The notes under the pieces were generated by a model. The model was not told the origin of the DNA and ran no database searches. It saw only the letters and a program-made list of their open reading frames with translations. A DNA stretch of 64,000 nucleotides, taken from contig PLHW01000044.1 in assembly GCA_003139095.1 (NCBI GenBank), positions 1,838-65,837 of the forward strand, written 5' to 3'. This stretch comes from Acidobacteriaceae bacterium (GTDB lineage: Bacteria > Acidobacteriota > Terriglobia > Terriglobales > Acidobacteriaceae). Made by a program: the position numbers and the translations under genes. Every line of letters starts with the position of its first letter. Within the stretch, counting starts at the first letter, position 1. Positions 53,122 through 63,073 of this stretch are shown piece after piece.

Positions 53122-54312
53122 ATGGTCGGACAGGCGATTTCTTTCCCGAACTATCCGAGAGTGGCGCGGTCGCACCGTGGCGGTCGCGATCGACTTTGGG
53201 ATCAATCGCGAAAGAAAACATTAGAGGCAAAGCCCGCACAGTTAAGGAGCGAGATTCCTGGCGAACGACATTCTGAGTTTGAAGGGATCGTCGGAACCAG
53301 CGTGAGACTGCGGGAGGTCTTGGATCTGGTCCAGACCGTCGCTCCCATCGACTCAACCGTCCTTATCCAAGGGGAGACAGGGACCGGAAAGGAACTGATT
53401 GCGCGCGCAATTCACAATCTCAGTCCACGGCGTGACCGCCCTTTCGTAAAGTTCAACTGCGCCGCAATTCCACTCGGCCTTCTGGAGAGCGAACTCTTCG
53501 GTCACGAGAGAGGAGCGTTCACCGGCGCCGTTGCCCGAAAAGTGGGTCGCTTCGAACTAGCAGACAAAGGCACACTTTTTCTGGATGAAATCGGCGATAT
53601 CCCGCTCGAACTCCAGGCTAAGCTTCTCCGAGTGTTGCAAGAACGGGAGTTTGAACGACTGGGCAGCAATCAGACCCAACAGGTTAATGTCCGCGTGGTC
53701 GCGGCAACTCATTGCGACCTGAAACAGATGGTGCAGGAAAAACACTTTCGCAGCGATCTCTACTTTCGGCTGAACGTCTTTCCCATCGCAGTTCCCCCAC
53801 TGCGCGAACGCCGCCAGGATATACCGTCCTTGGTCACCGTGTTCGCCGAGAACTGCGTGCATCGCATGAATCGTCAAGTCGAGACAATTCCTCCTGAGAC
53901 AATGAGAGTTCTCACGGAGTATGACTGGCCCGGCAATGTCCGCGAACTGCAGAATTTCATCGAGCGGGCAGTCATCTTGTCGCCAGGTTCCGAACTTCGT
54001 GCGCCTCTGGAGGATCTCGATTGGTCGAAACAAGTCGCTCTGCCCCAGGCCGGGACGCTGGCGGAGGCCGAGTGTGGGCACATTCTGAAAGCTCTTAAGG
54101 AAACCGGCTGGGTAGTGGGAGGCCCCAGAGGGGCAGCGAGAAAGCTGGGACTTAAGCGAACGACTCTCATCGGGAAGATGCGGAAAATGGGAATCTTGCG
54201 TTCCACAGAAGCAGTTCTTTCGCCCGTAACCCAGAATCTCGTGCAACAAGGTAGCACCACTCGCATGGGGAAGAGTTATGAACTGCCCGCAAACAATTCC
54301 GACATTCGATGA
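53122..54312 (+). CDS. Sigma-54-dependent transcriptional activator without a sensor domain
   Basis: 396 residues. The AAA+ core is complete: Walker [12 protein letters not shown] (about 81-91), GAFTGA (131-136, sigma-54 contact), Walker [11 protein letters not shown] (150-159), [13 protein letters not shown] and PLRERRQDI. At the end an Fis-type [24 protein letters not shown]. The first 50 residues (before EFEGIVGTS) show no GAF, PAS or receiver domain, unlike usual members, so control may come from another protein, or the 5' end was lost. It lies right before the tRNA-Asp gene at the right end of the putative island. Confidence 0.9.
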   Translation: MVGQAISFPNYPRVARSHRGGRDRLWDQSRKKTLEAKPAQLRSEIPGERHSEFEGIVGTSVRLREVLDLVQTVAPIDSTVLIQGETGTGKELIARAIHNLSPRRDRPFVKFNCAAIPLGLLESELFGHERGAFTGAVARKVGRFELADKGTLFLDEIGDIPLELQAKLLRVLQEREFERLGSNQTQQVNVRVVAATHCDLKQMVQEKHFRSDLYFRLNVFPIAVPPLRERRQDIPSLVTVFAENCVHRMNRQVETIPPETMRVLTEYDWPGNVRELQNFIERAVILSPGSELRAPLEDLDWSKQVALPQAGTLAEAECGHILKALKETGWVVGGPRGAARKLGLKRTTLIGKMRKMGILRSTEAVLSPVTQNLVQQGSTTRMGKSYELPANNSDIR

Positions 54313-54441
54313 GGACGATGTCCCTCCCAACCTCCGGCCATTCATCGATGCTTTGCTGAATGAAAACTGCGTTGGCAATCCAGATAGCGTGCCGCCTATT
54401 TGCCGACAAGATGTGGATGAGCAGAGTAGAAAGGTCAAGGA

Positions 54442-54518
54442 TGGCGGGAGCGACGGGACTCCAACCCGCGGCCTCCTGCGTGACAGGCAGGCGTTCTAAC
54501 CAACTGAACTACGCCCCC
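54442..54518 (-). tRNA. tRNA-Asp (GTC), with an unusual T loop
   Basis: Cloverleaf on the minus strand, 77 bases with encoded CCA: acceptor GGGGGCG/CGCTCCC (one G-T), D arm GTTC-AGTTGGTTA-GAAC, anticodon arm CCTGC-CTGTCAC-GCAGG (anticodon GTC), T arm GCGGG-TTGGAGT-CCCGT. Everything matches tRNA-Asp except the T loop, which reads TTGGAGT where TTCGAGT is expected: C56, which pairs with G19, is changed to G. Its 3' half is repeated at 36159-36200. The body is certain; activity is in doubt because of the T-loop change. Confidence 0.9.
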
Positions 54519-54825
54519 GCATGCAATGTCATCTGGTTCCCTCTGCCTCCTTTTGCTTCCCTCGTGTTCCATCTGGCCGTGCCGTGACAGGGCAACAACG
54601 ACGTGTAACTTATTGGATTTCAACGGTACTGACAGACCGTTCTTGATCCTCTAAGGAATTCTTTGACCCAGCTAATCGGACCCAGATCGGACCCAGATTG
54701 GAGAGCATCCCGTATTCCGGCTATCGCTGAGGTTGTTCATATGCGCCGCAGTCAACTCAAATCCTTTCATGATCTCCTTTGCCCGGTTCGCTCGCCGATG
54801 TCGCCAAAAGACTAAGAAAATCGTG
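54519..54825. other. Gene-free stretch right of tRNA-Asp
   Basis: It should contain the tRNA promoter (minus strand). It also has an 11-bp tandem pair, CGGACCCAGAT twice at 54677-54698. No gene is supported. Confidence 0.45.
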
Positions 54826-55452
54826 CTACATGAGAAAGCCGCGGGTCGTTGCAATGTTCACGGCATGCGTTCGGTCAGACGCTCCCAGTTTCAGCAGAAT
54901 ATTCTTCATATGCGCCTTCACAGTTGCCTCCGAAATGGAAAGGTGCGAAGCGATTATCTTGTTGGACGTGCCGCGCGCTACTTCTCGAAGTACTTCGATT
55001 TCGCGCTCGCTGAGATCATCTTCTGCATAATGGTCAACCAGTTCAGCGGCGATTTTCTGCGGTATATATTTCCGTCCGAGATGGACCGCGCGGATCGCTT
55101 CCAGCAATTCCGTCCGGATCATGTCTTTCAGGATGTATCCAGTCGCGCCGGCCTTCAGCGCGCGTCGTGCCAGGACATCTCCTTCGTAAGTGGTCAGCAC
55201 GATAATCCGGGCCTGCGGATGTTCCTGCCGGATGGCGGCGATGGCTGCGATACCGTTTACGTCCGGCATTTGCAAATCCATCAGAGTGACATCCGGTCGT
55301 TTGCTGCGGAACACTTCGATGGCCTCACGCCCGTTCGAAGCCTCCCCGACAACGACCATGTCCTTCTCACCTTGAATGATTGAGGCGATGCCTTCGCGCA
55401 GGATGGGATGATCGTCGACGGTAAGTATTTTGATTTGTCGTGCGGTCGCCAT
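54826..55452 (-). CDS. LuxR/NarL-family response regulator
   Basis: 208 residues from ATG 55452; the frame is open upstream but that part reads as antisense of the kinase end. Receiver TVDDHPILREG, phosphorylation site Asp59 in DVTLMDLQMPDVNG, Thr in LTTYEGD, Lys in YILKDMIR. LuxR HTH LSEREIEVLREVARGTSNKIIA (parts) and ATVKAHMKNILLKLGASDR. Clearly paralogous to the regulator at 51881. It follows its sensor kinase gene with 32 bases between, on the same strand. Confidence 0.93.
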   Translation of the reverse strand: MATARQIKILTVDDHPILREGIASIIQGEKDMVVVGEASNGREAIEVFRSKRPDVTLMDLQMPDVNGIAAIAAIRQEHPQARIIVLTTYEGDVLARRALKAGATGYILKDMIRTELLEAIRAVHLGRKYIPQKIAAELVDHYAEDDLSEREIEVLREVARGTSNKIIASHLSISEATVKAHMKNILLKLGASDRTHAVNIATTRGFLM

Positions 55453-55484
55453 TGCTCGATCCTTAGAATTTCGAAGGGGCCATG

Positions 55485-58463
55485 TTAACTGCCTTTTGTT
55501 TCCTCTCGCGGATAGGCAATCGCAGCTGGGATCACCAGTTCCACTTCCGTACCCGCGGCTTCGCGGCTCCAGATGTTTAGTTCTGCCCGGATTGCACGGG
55601 CACGTTCGCGCATGCCGGTCAAACCCCAATGATCAGGGTGACCGTTGGCCACTACCGCTTTATCGATTCCCACTCCATCATCCCGGACTCTTATACGAAG
55701 TGCGGACGATTCGTATGTGATTTCAGTTTCTATCTTAGAAGCTGACGCATGCCGAAAAGCATTTGTTAGCGCCTCTCCTGCAATTCTGTACGCTTCATCC
55801 TGCACTGTGGACTCAAGAATCTTCGGTTCTCCAACGATTACGAGGGTGAAAGCGGCGGTGTGATCCTTCGAAAGTTCTTCCCCATGTTTGGTCAAACGAT
55901 CAGCAAGATCATTTTCATCCGTTGTCCGTCGGCGAAGGTTGCGAACGCGTTGACGTGCTTCGCGTAGAACTCCATCGGCACGGTCGAGGACATCATCCAT
56001 CATTTTTCGGAGCGGATCCTGAGCAGGCATGTTCTTGACTACACCCTGCACTCGCAACGTGATTCCCTGGAACCCTTGCAAAAGAGTATCGTGCAATTCG
56101 CGCGCAATTCGCTCCCGTTCTTCCATTTGCGCCATCAGCCGGCTCTGAACAGTCGCTGTCGCCTGCTTCAGCCGCAACAGATAGAAAAGCGAGAGGAGCG
56201 TCCCGGTCGTAATTAGCATCAGGATCTTAAACCAAAGCGTTTGATAGAACGCAGGCGGAATGAAGAAGCTGAGAGTGTCTCCGCTTGTGTTCCACACGCC
56301 ATCGTTATTGCACGCCATCACCCGAAATTCGTAATTACCTGGGGGAAGGTTTGTGTACGTGGCTTCCCGAAAGGAAACAGGCGAGCTCCAGTCTGGATCG
56401 TATGGTTGTAGCTTGTAGCGAAAACGAACCTTCCGTGGTGAAGCAAAGCTCAACGCCGTGAAGGCGATGTGAATGCTGCGTACTTTCACGGGCAAAGAAA
56501 CGTGACCAGCACTTCCGATTTCCCGGCCATCTGCGGTGATTCCTTCGATGTGAACCGGTGGTGGTAAGGAGTTTTGATTCAGACTACTGGGATCCAGAAT
56601 ACTGAGCTGCCCCGCCGCCACGAACAAAATGCGGCCCTCGGTCGTCATTGCCGCCCGAGGTGTATACCATCCAGAGGTCGAAGCGAGGCCAACGCCATCT
56701 GTATTGTCTAAATAATGTGCGATCGCAATAGTGTGGGACGGCTGTGCGATCCAAGACGAAAGCTCGCTATCAGCGAAGGCCACCAGGCCGCATTCGGTAT
56801 ATAGCCAGACATTGTGATTCCCATCGTGTCGCATCCAATGGACCGCGTCGCACGGCAGGCCGTTCTTGTGGCTCAAAACCGATATTTTCCCGTTCCTTAG
56901 ATGAGCCAATCCGACTCGCGTACTGACCCAGACTCCACCATCCTTATCCACTTGAGGATCCCGAAGGTTACCTTCACCCAGCCCGTCGGCGGTACCATAT
57001 TGTTCTAAAAACTTTCCGCTCTTGAAAAACGCCAAATCCCCCGTACGGGATGTTAGCCAGAGACCATTGCGTCCGGGATCGTAGGCGAGTGCTATTCCGA
57101 ATTTTCCCAGGACCTTGCGGTCGAAGGTCTCGATCAATGTTCCTTTTGAGTCCAAATGCAGCAACCCGAACTCGCGGCTCGCAATCCACAGATCGCCGCG
57201 ATTGTCTTGCGCAACACCGAATACGTCTTCGCCAATTGCGACTCGAAGACGGGAGACCCTATCTCCGTCCAGCCATACCAAGCCTCTCGGATCGCCAGTC
57301 GCCACAAGCATGCGTCCCGTGGCGCTCTCAAAAAGGCTTCCCATGTTGTTGTCGGGAAACTTGAGGTTCGACTTGGTCGCCAGGTCATGGTCAAGCCTAT
57401 ATAGCCCACTGCTTGTTCCCACCCATCGCACGCCCTGAGGGGTAGTAACAACGGAACTGACAAGATCCTCCGGAAGTCCCTGCTTGCTTGTTATGGTCGA
57501 CACAGCGGGCTTGGTAAATTTATCCAGGCCGCTGTCTGTTCCTACCCACACGTTTTTTTCCCGGTCTTGGAAAATACAGCGGACTTGATTAGAGGACAGC
57601 CCATCGAGAGTGGTGAAATGATCGACACGCCCTTCGTGGAGATGAATAATCCCTTTCGTCGTCGCAAACCACAGATCGCCCTCTCTATCCCTTAACACCT
57701 CATCAGCTTGGATAATCGAAATCGGATATCGGCTGACTTTTCCGTCCGCTGTGATCGTCTTCAAGTCGTTGCCGGCAGAAAAAACCAGTTTGCCGCTGGC
57801 ATCTTCCTCGATCGCATTGTCCAAAGTTAAGTTGGGCGGCATCGATGCAAGTCTCTCAGGCGGGCCGGGACGGATTTTCCATATACCTGTGGAAGTAAGG
57901 GCCAACAGTCGATCTTTTCTGTCCTCATGTAAACCCATTACCTCCTGGCCAAGGAAACTGTCTGTTGGATAGCATTCGCTTTGACCACGATAGAAACGAC
58001 ACAGTTTAGGACTCTGCAGTTGACCTGCACCACTGGCCCAGACCCCCCCATCCTTATCCTCGATGAGGCCGCCGACTACCCATGTACCATCGAGTTGATG
58101 GTATCTACGAAACTCGCCGTTGGCCGTGAGTTCCGCTAATCCGATGCCTCCGATCCAGAGGCTGCCGTCCCTTGTTGCCAGTAATCGAAAAAACGGTTTG
58201 GATGGAAGGTCATCACTACTTGAGGATTTCGACTCTGAGAAGCGCACGCCGTCGAACTGAAGAAGACCGCCACCCTCGGACGCCAACCAGAGATACCCAT
58301 CGGGGGTCTGTGCTATTGCCTGAATGCCGCCCTTAAAGAAACCCTCTTGCGACGTCCACGAAGCATGCAGGTACTGCGAAACTTCGAGAGTGTGCTGTTG
58401 ACCAAACAAGGCCGACGGCCCAAGCAGGAATAAGAATATTGATCCTACCCACAGGCGAAGCAT
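55485..58463 (-). CDS. Sensor kinase with periplasmic beta-propeller and Y_Y_Y domain
   Basis: About 992 residues from an ATG at 58463 (MLRLWVGSIFLFLLGPSALFG, a good signal peptide). The frame extends to ATG 58559, but those first codons belong to a vanished response regulator (see separate entry). Propeller repeats (QTPDGYLWLASEGG, SLWIGGIGLAEL, DLWFATTKGIIHL), Y_Y_Y (FRYKLQPYDPDWSSP, YEFRVMACNNDGVWN), one membrane helix, HisKA_3 RERIARELHDTLLQGF (His about 791 from this start), then N box ALTNAFRHASA and DDGVGID, HWGLTGMRERA. Same plan as the kinase at 48810. Partner: regulator at 54826. Confidence 0.9.
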   Translation of the reverse strand: MLRLWVGSIFLFLLGPSALFGQQHTLEVSQYLHASWTSQEGFFKGGIQAIAQTPDGYLWLASEGGGLLQFDGVRFSESKSSSSDDLPSKPFFRLLATRDGSLWIGGIGLAELTANGEFRRYHQLDGTWVVGGLIEDKDGGVWASGAGQLQSPKLCRFYRGQSECYPTDSFLGQEVMGLHEDRKDRLLALTSTGIWKIRPGPPERLASMPPNLTLDNAIEEDASGKLVFSAGNDLKTITADGKVSRYPISIIQADEVLRDREGDLWFATTKGIIHLHEGRVDHFTTLDGLSSNQVRCIFQDREKNVWVGTDSGLDKFTKPAVSTITSKQGLPEDLVSSVVTTPQGVRWVGTSSGLYRLDHDLATKSNLKFPDNNMGSLFESATGRMLVATGDPRGLVWLDGDRVSRLRVAIGEDVFGVAQDNRGDLWIASREFGLLHLDSKGTLIETFDRKVLGKFGIALAYDPGRNGLWLTSRTGDLAFFKSGKFLEQYGTADGLGEGNLRDPQVDKDGGVWVSTRVGLAHLRNGKISVLSHKNGLPCDAVHWMRHDGNHNVWLYTECGLVAFADSELSSWIAQPSHTIAIAHYLDNTDGVGLASTSGWYTPRAAMTTEGRILFVAAGQLSILDPSSLNQNSLPPPVHIEGITADGREIGSAGHVSLPVKVRSIHIAFTALSFASPRKVRFRYKLQPYDPDWSSPVSFREATYTNLPPGNYEFRVMACNNDGVWNTSGDTLSFFIPPAFYQTLWFKILMLITTGTLLSLFYLLRLKQATATVQSRLMAQMEERERIARELHDTLLQGFQGITLRVQGVVKNMPAQDPLRKMMDDVLDRADGVLREARQRVRNLRRRTTDENDLADRLTKHGEELSKDHTAAFTLVIVGEPKILESTVQDEAYRIAGEALTNAFRHASASKIETEITYESSALRIRVRDDGVGIDKAVVANGHPDHWGLTGMRERARAIRAELNIWSREAAGTEVELVIPAAIAYPREETKGS

Positions 58464-58519
58464 CTGCCATGAGTAAAACGGGAAAGCGGCGCGAGTCGGC
58501 ACACCTACCTTAGGAAAAA

Positions 58520-58559
58520 CATCGACCGCGAGGATTTTGATTTGTTGAGTAACCGCCAT
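58520..58559 (-). pseudogene. First codons of a deleted response-regulator gene
   Basis: The reading from ATG 58559, MAVTQQIKILAVD, matches the start of the regulator at 55452 (MATARQIKILTVD), not a kinase. It then runs in frame into kinase upstream sequence. Just before it (58595-58840) lies the end of another kinase, with the same spacing as the kinase-regulator pair at 55440-55500. Together they are the scar of a deletion that removed a regulator and most of a kinase. Confidence 0.7.
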
Positions 58560-58594
58560 TCTTTAATCCTCTGGACTTCGAATGCGCAATGCCG

Positions 58595-58840
58595 TTAACT
58601 GGCTTTTGTTTCTTCCCGCGGGTAGGCGATCGAAGCTGAGATTACCAGTTCCACTTCCGTTCCTGCTTCCTCGCGGCTCCATATGTTCAATTCGGCCCGA
58701 ACCGCACCGGCCCGTTCGCGCATGCCGGTCAGACCGACCCAATGGCCAGGGTGACCGTCGGAGAGCGCGGTTTGATCGATTCCCACTCCATTGTCTCGAA
58801 CTTTTATGCGAAGTGACGAAGGACTGTAGGCGGTTCTCAT
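58595..58840 (-). pseudogene. C-terminal fragment of a third sensor kinase
   Basis: The reading has SSLRIKVRDNGVGID, GHPGHWVGLTGMRERAGAVRAELNIWS and GTEVELVISASIAYPREET (parts), the last 70 residues of an HATPase domain. It is closely similar to the end of the kinase at 55485, up to its final residues (YPREETKAS against YPREETKGS). A V is inserted in HWVGL. Upstream of about 58835 similarity stops at unrelated sequence, so the rest of the kinase is gone. Confidence 0.75.
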
Positions 58841-58955
58841 GTGTAGAGATTGAAAGTGTACGTCGTAGGGCGCGGTTTGCTGTTAGCCAAAAGTATAGTC
58901 ACAGAATTGCTCTTTCGGATTAGCGAGCGCAAGCTGCAACTGTTACCTTCTCGAT

Positions 58956-59345
58956 GTGCAGAGACTGTTTTCGATGTTTCCCACGGGTAGTGCTGGTATT
59001 GCGCTGGTCGTTTTGCGGTCCGTCGTGGCGGTCACAGTTCTCGCTAATGCGACGATATGTGGGCCCACGGGCTTCAGTCTCATCGTTGGCGCAATTGCAG
59101 CATTGGCGGGACTGTTCTTGCTTCTGGGTTTATTGACGCCCTACTGCGCAGCCGCGGCTTGCTTGGTGGAGTTGGCGCTTCTAGTCACCGGGCAGTCCTC
59201 AAACAGATTTCAACTTGCTATTTCGGCGTTAACAGCCGTCGCCACCGTCGTATTGGGGCCCGGAGCCTATTCGGTAGACTCTCGATTGTTTGGACGACGA
59301 TTGATCAAGATACCGCCAGGGCGAAATTCACAGAAGGGCAGTTGA
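58956..59345 (+). CDS. DoxX-family membrane protein (paralogue)
   Basis: 129 residues from GTG 58956. MQRLFSMFPTGSAGIALVVLR at the start and VLGPGAYSVDSRLFGRR at the end match the DoxX protein at 52620 (MQRLFSTFANG, IGPGAWSIDARLFGRK). Four hydrophobic helices lie between. Both genes stand next to a propeller-kinase/LuxR pair, here in divergent orientation, so the association is repeated. Role unknown. Confidence 0.78.
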   Translation: MQRLFSMFPTGSAGIALVVLRSVVAVTVLANATICGPTGFSLIVGAIAALAGLFLLLGLLTPYCAAAACLVELALLVTGQSSNRFQLAISALTAVATVVLGPGAYSVDSRLFGRRLIKIPPGRNSQKGS

Positions 59346-59684
59346 AGTCAGAGGCGGCAACTCCTTCAGTCCTTCCAAAGGTTGCATTTGAAACCTCGAC
59401 AAAAGAGGTACAGGAAAGGCCGTCTTTCGAAGGTTTGCGAATTTGTTCGACCCAAATATCTTCGTAGTGTTCGCGATTGGTCTCAACAAAGACCGAGCCC
59501 TAACGGTCTTTGAATGCGATTCACAGGAAAGGTTGTGCATCTTGCCCGCAACGATTCCGATGAAACAAAGGTCTCGTCAAACGAATCGTCGACGGGCTTT
59601 AGAAAAGAGGCAAAAGGAAGTGAAGAGCTAAGGAAGTTCGTCACACGAAATAGAAAGTCTAAATCAGAAAAAAGGAGCATTTTC
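59346..59684. other. Intergenic stretch before the first hydrolase
   Basis: No gene is supported. The last 20 bases hold AAAAAAGGAGCATTTTC, the ribosome site of the next gene. The rest is without recognised signals. Confidence 0.4.
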
Positions 59685-60407
59685 ATGACTAATCAGCGCA
59701 AACCAACCATCGTGTTCTGCCACGGCATTTGGGCCGATGGCTCGTGCTTCAGCAAGGTCATCCCCGCATTACAGGCGGATGGCCATGAGGTGATCGCAGT
59801 TCAATATAGTCTGGAATCGTTTGAAGAGGACGTGGCTATGGTTAAGCGGACGCTCAACCGCGTTGGCAGCCCCGTTCTCCTCGTCGGGCACTCCTACGGC
59901 GGCGCTACCATCACGGCCGCGGGCGTCGATGAGCGCGTGGCCGGCCTGGTCTACATTGCAGCAGTCGCCCCGGATGTCGGCGAGACGGTACAGGACCAAC
60001 TCAACAAGTATCCGTCGGATATCTTTTCTCGCGTGGAGGTCGTGGACGGGTACGCTTGGATGCTTCCGAACGGGACTGAGTTTTTCTGCGGAGACCTTTC
60101 CGAGCAAGAGCAGAAGCTCGTCTGGGCCACCCATTTTCCGCCTGTCGCCGACCTGTTCCAGGAACAAAAAATCCAGAGCACCCCATGGAAGTCGAAGCCA
60201 AGTTGGTACATTTTGTGCCTGCAAGACCATACCGTTCATCCCGATCTCCAACGGTGGGTCTCGAAACGCATGGGAGCAACCGTGGTTGAGGTGGAAAGCA
60301 GCCACGTTCCCATGCTCTCTAAGCCTGATCTGGTCATCGATGTGATTCGGAAGGCGGCAACGGCAGTCATGGAGAAGACCGAAGGCCGAAAGCGATCAGT
60401 CGCCTGA
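59685..60407 (+). CDS. Alpha/beta hydrolase (EstC-like small serine hydrolase)
   Basis: 240 residues from ATG 59685, preceded by AAAGGAGC. IVFCHGIWADGSCFSKVIPAL (oxyanion loop), AVQYSLESFEEDVAMVKRTL, elbow LLVGHSYGGATI with Ser nucleophile, VAGLVYIAAVAPDVGETVQ, acid in LCLQDHTVHP and His in SSHVPMLSKP. This is the group of pimeloyl-type or salicylate-esterase-like hydrolases. It and the next gene are tandem paralogues. Substrate unknown. Confidence 0.9.
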   Translation: MTNQRKPTIVFCHGIWADGSCFSKVIPALQADGHEVIAVQYSLESFEEDVAMVKRTLNRVGSPVLLVGHSYGGATITAAGVDERVAGLVYIAAVAPDVGETVQDQLNKYPSDIFSRVEVVDGYAWMLPNGTEFFCGDLSEQEQKLVWATHFPPVADLFQEQKIQSTPWKSKPSWYILCLQDHTVHPDLQRWVSKRMGATVVEVESSHVPMLSKPDLVIDVIRKAATAVMEKTEGRKRSVA

Positions 60408-60423
60408 GAAGACTACCAACAGC

Positions 60424-60448
60424 GCTGCCCGAGGCCGGCTCGGGCAGC
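60424..60448. terminator. Hairpin between the two hydrolase genes
   Basis: GCTGCCCGAG (60424-60433) and CTCGGGCAGC (60439-60448) form a perfect 10-bp stem with a 5-base loop, 17 bases after the stop, followed by TTACAT. A likely terminator or attenuator. Confidence 0.55.
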
Positions 60449-60523
60449 TTACATCCTCAGAGAAACGTGGTCATTAACTCTGCTGGAAGTCCAGCCGCCC
60501 GCGGACAACAGGAGGAAACAATA

Positions 60524-61147
60524 ATGAAAATCGCAGAAACTTTACTCGCAGGAGCCGTCGGAATCGTTATGGTGCTTTCTGGTCCCAGCCACGCACAATC
60601 GCAGCCACCTGTGAAGAACATCGTGCTCGTTCACGGGGCATTTGCAGATGGTACCTGCTGGAGCAAAGTTATTCCCATCCTTGAAGCGCGCGGCTTTCAC
60701 GTTGTCGCCGTTCAAAACCCGCTGACTTCCCTCGCGGACGACGTAAACGCAACCCGTCGGATTATCGCCATGCAGGATGGCCCGGTCATCCTCGTTGGTC
60801 ATTCCTGGGCAGGTGTTGTGATCAGCGAGGCTGGAGATGATCCCAAGGTAGCTGGACTCGTTTATGTGGCTGCTTTCGTTCCTGATGTTGGGATGTCGGC
60901 CAACGATACAAGCCGTCCTTTCGGTCCCACCCCCGCACAGAAGGCTATTCAGGTTGATTCTCAGCATTTCGCATGGATGTCCGAAGAAGGAATACTCAAC
61001 AGCTTCGCCGATGGTCTGCCGATGGCAGAGCGTCGGCTCGTCCTCGCGGTTCAAGGACAAATCTACGGTCCGATGCTCGATGAAAAACTCACTCGTGCTG
61101 CCTGGAAATCAAGACCGAGCCAACTGGTTTTCGGGTTACCTGCCTAG
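60524..61147 (+). pseudogene. Exported alpha/beta hydrolase lacking its C-terminal part
   Basis: 207 residues from ATG 60524 (ACAGGAGGAAACAATA before). Signal peptide (LLAGAVGIVMVLSGPSHAQ), then NIVLVHGAFADGTCWSKVIPIL, elbow LVGHSWAGVVI with Ser, and VAGLVYVAAFVPDVGMS like its neighbour. The reading ends AAWKSRPSQLVFGLPA. The neighbour continues from the same place KPSWYILCLQDHTVHP with the acid and later the catalytic His, which are absent here. No frame downstream restores them, so the end is deleted. It may fold but is unlikely to be catalytic. Confidence 0.75.

Positions 61148-63069
<1,922 letters not shown>

Positions 63070-63073
<4 letters not shown>

Noticed and set aside
58464-58559. 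Kinase N-terminus starting at ATG 58559
   Set aside because: The first residues match a response regulator start and the signal peptide begins only at 58463.
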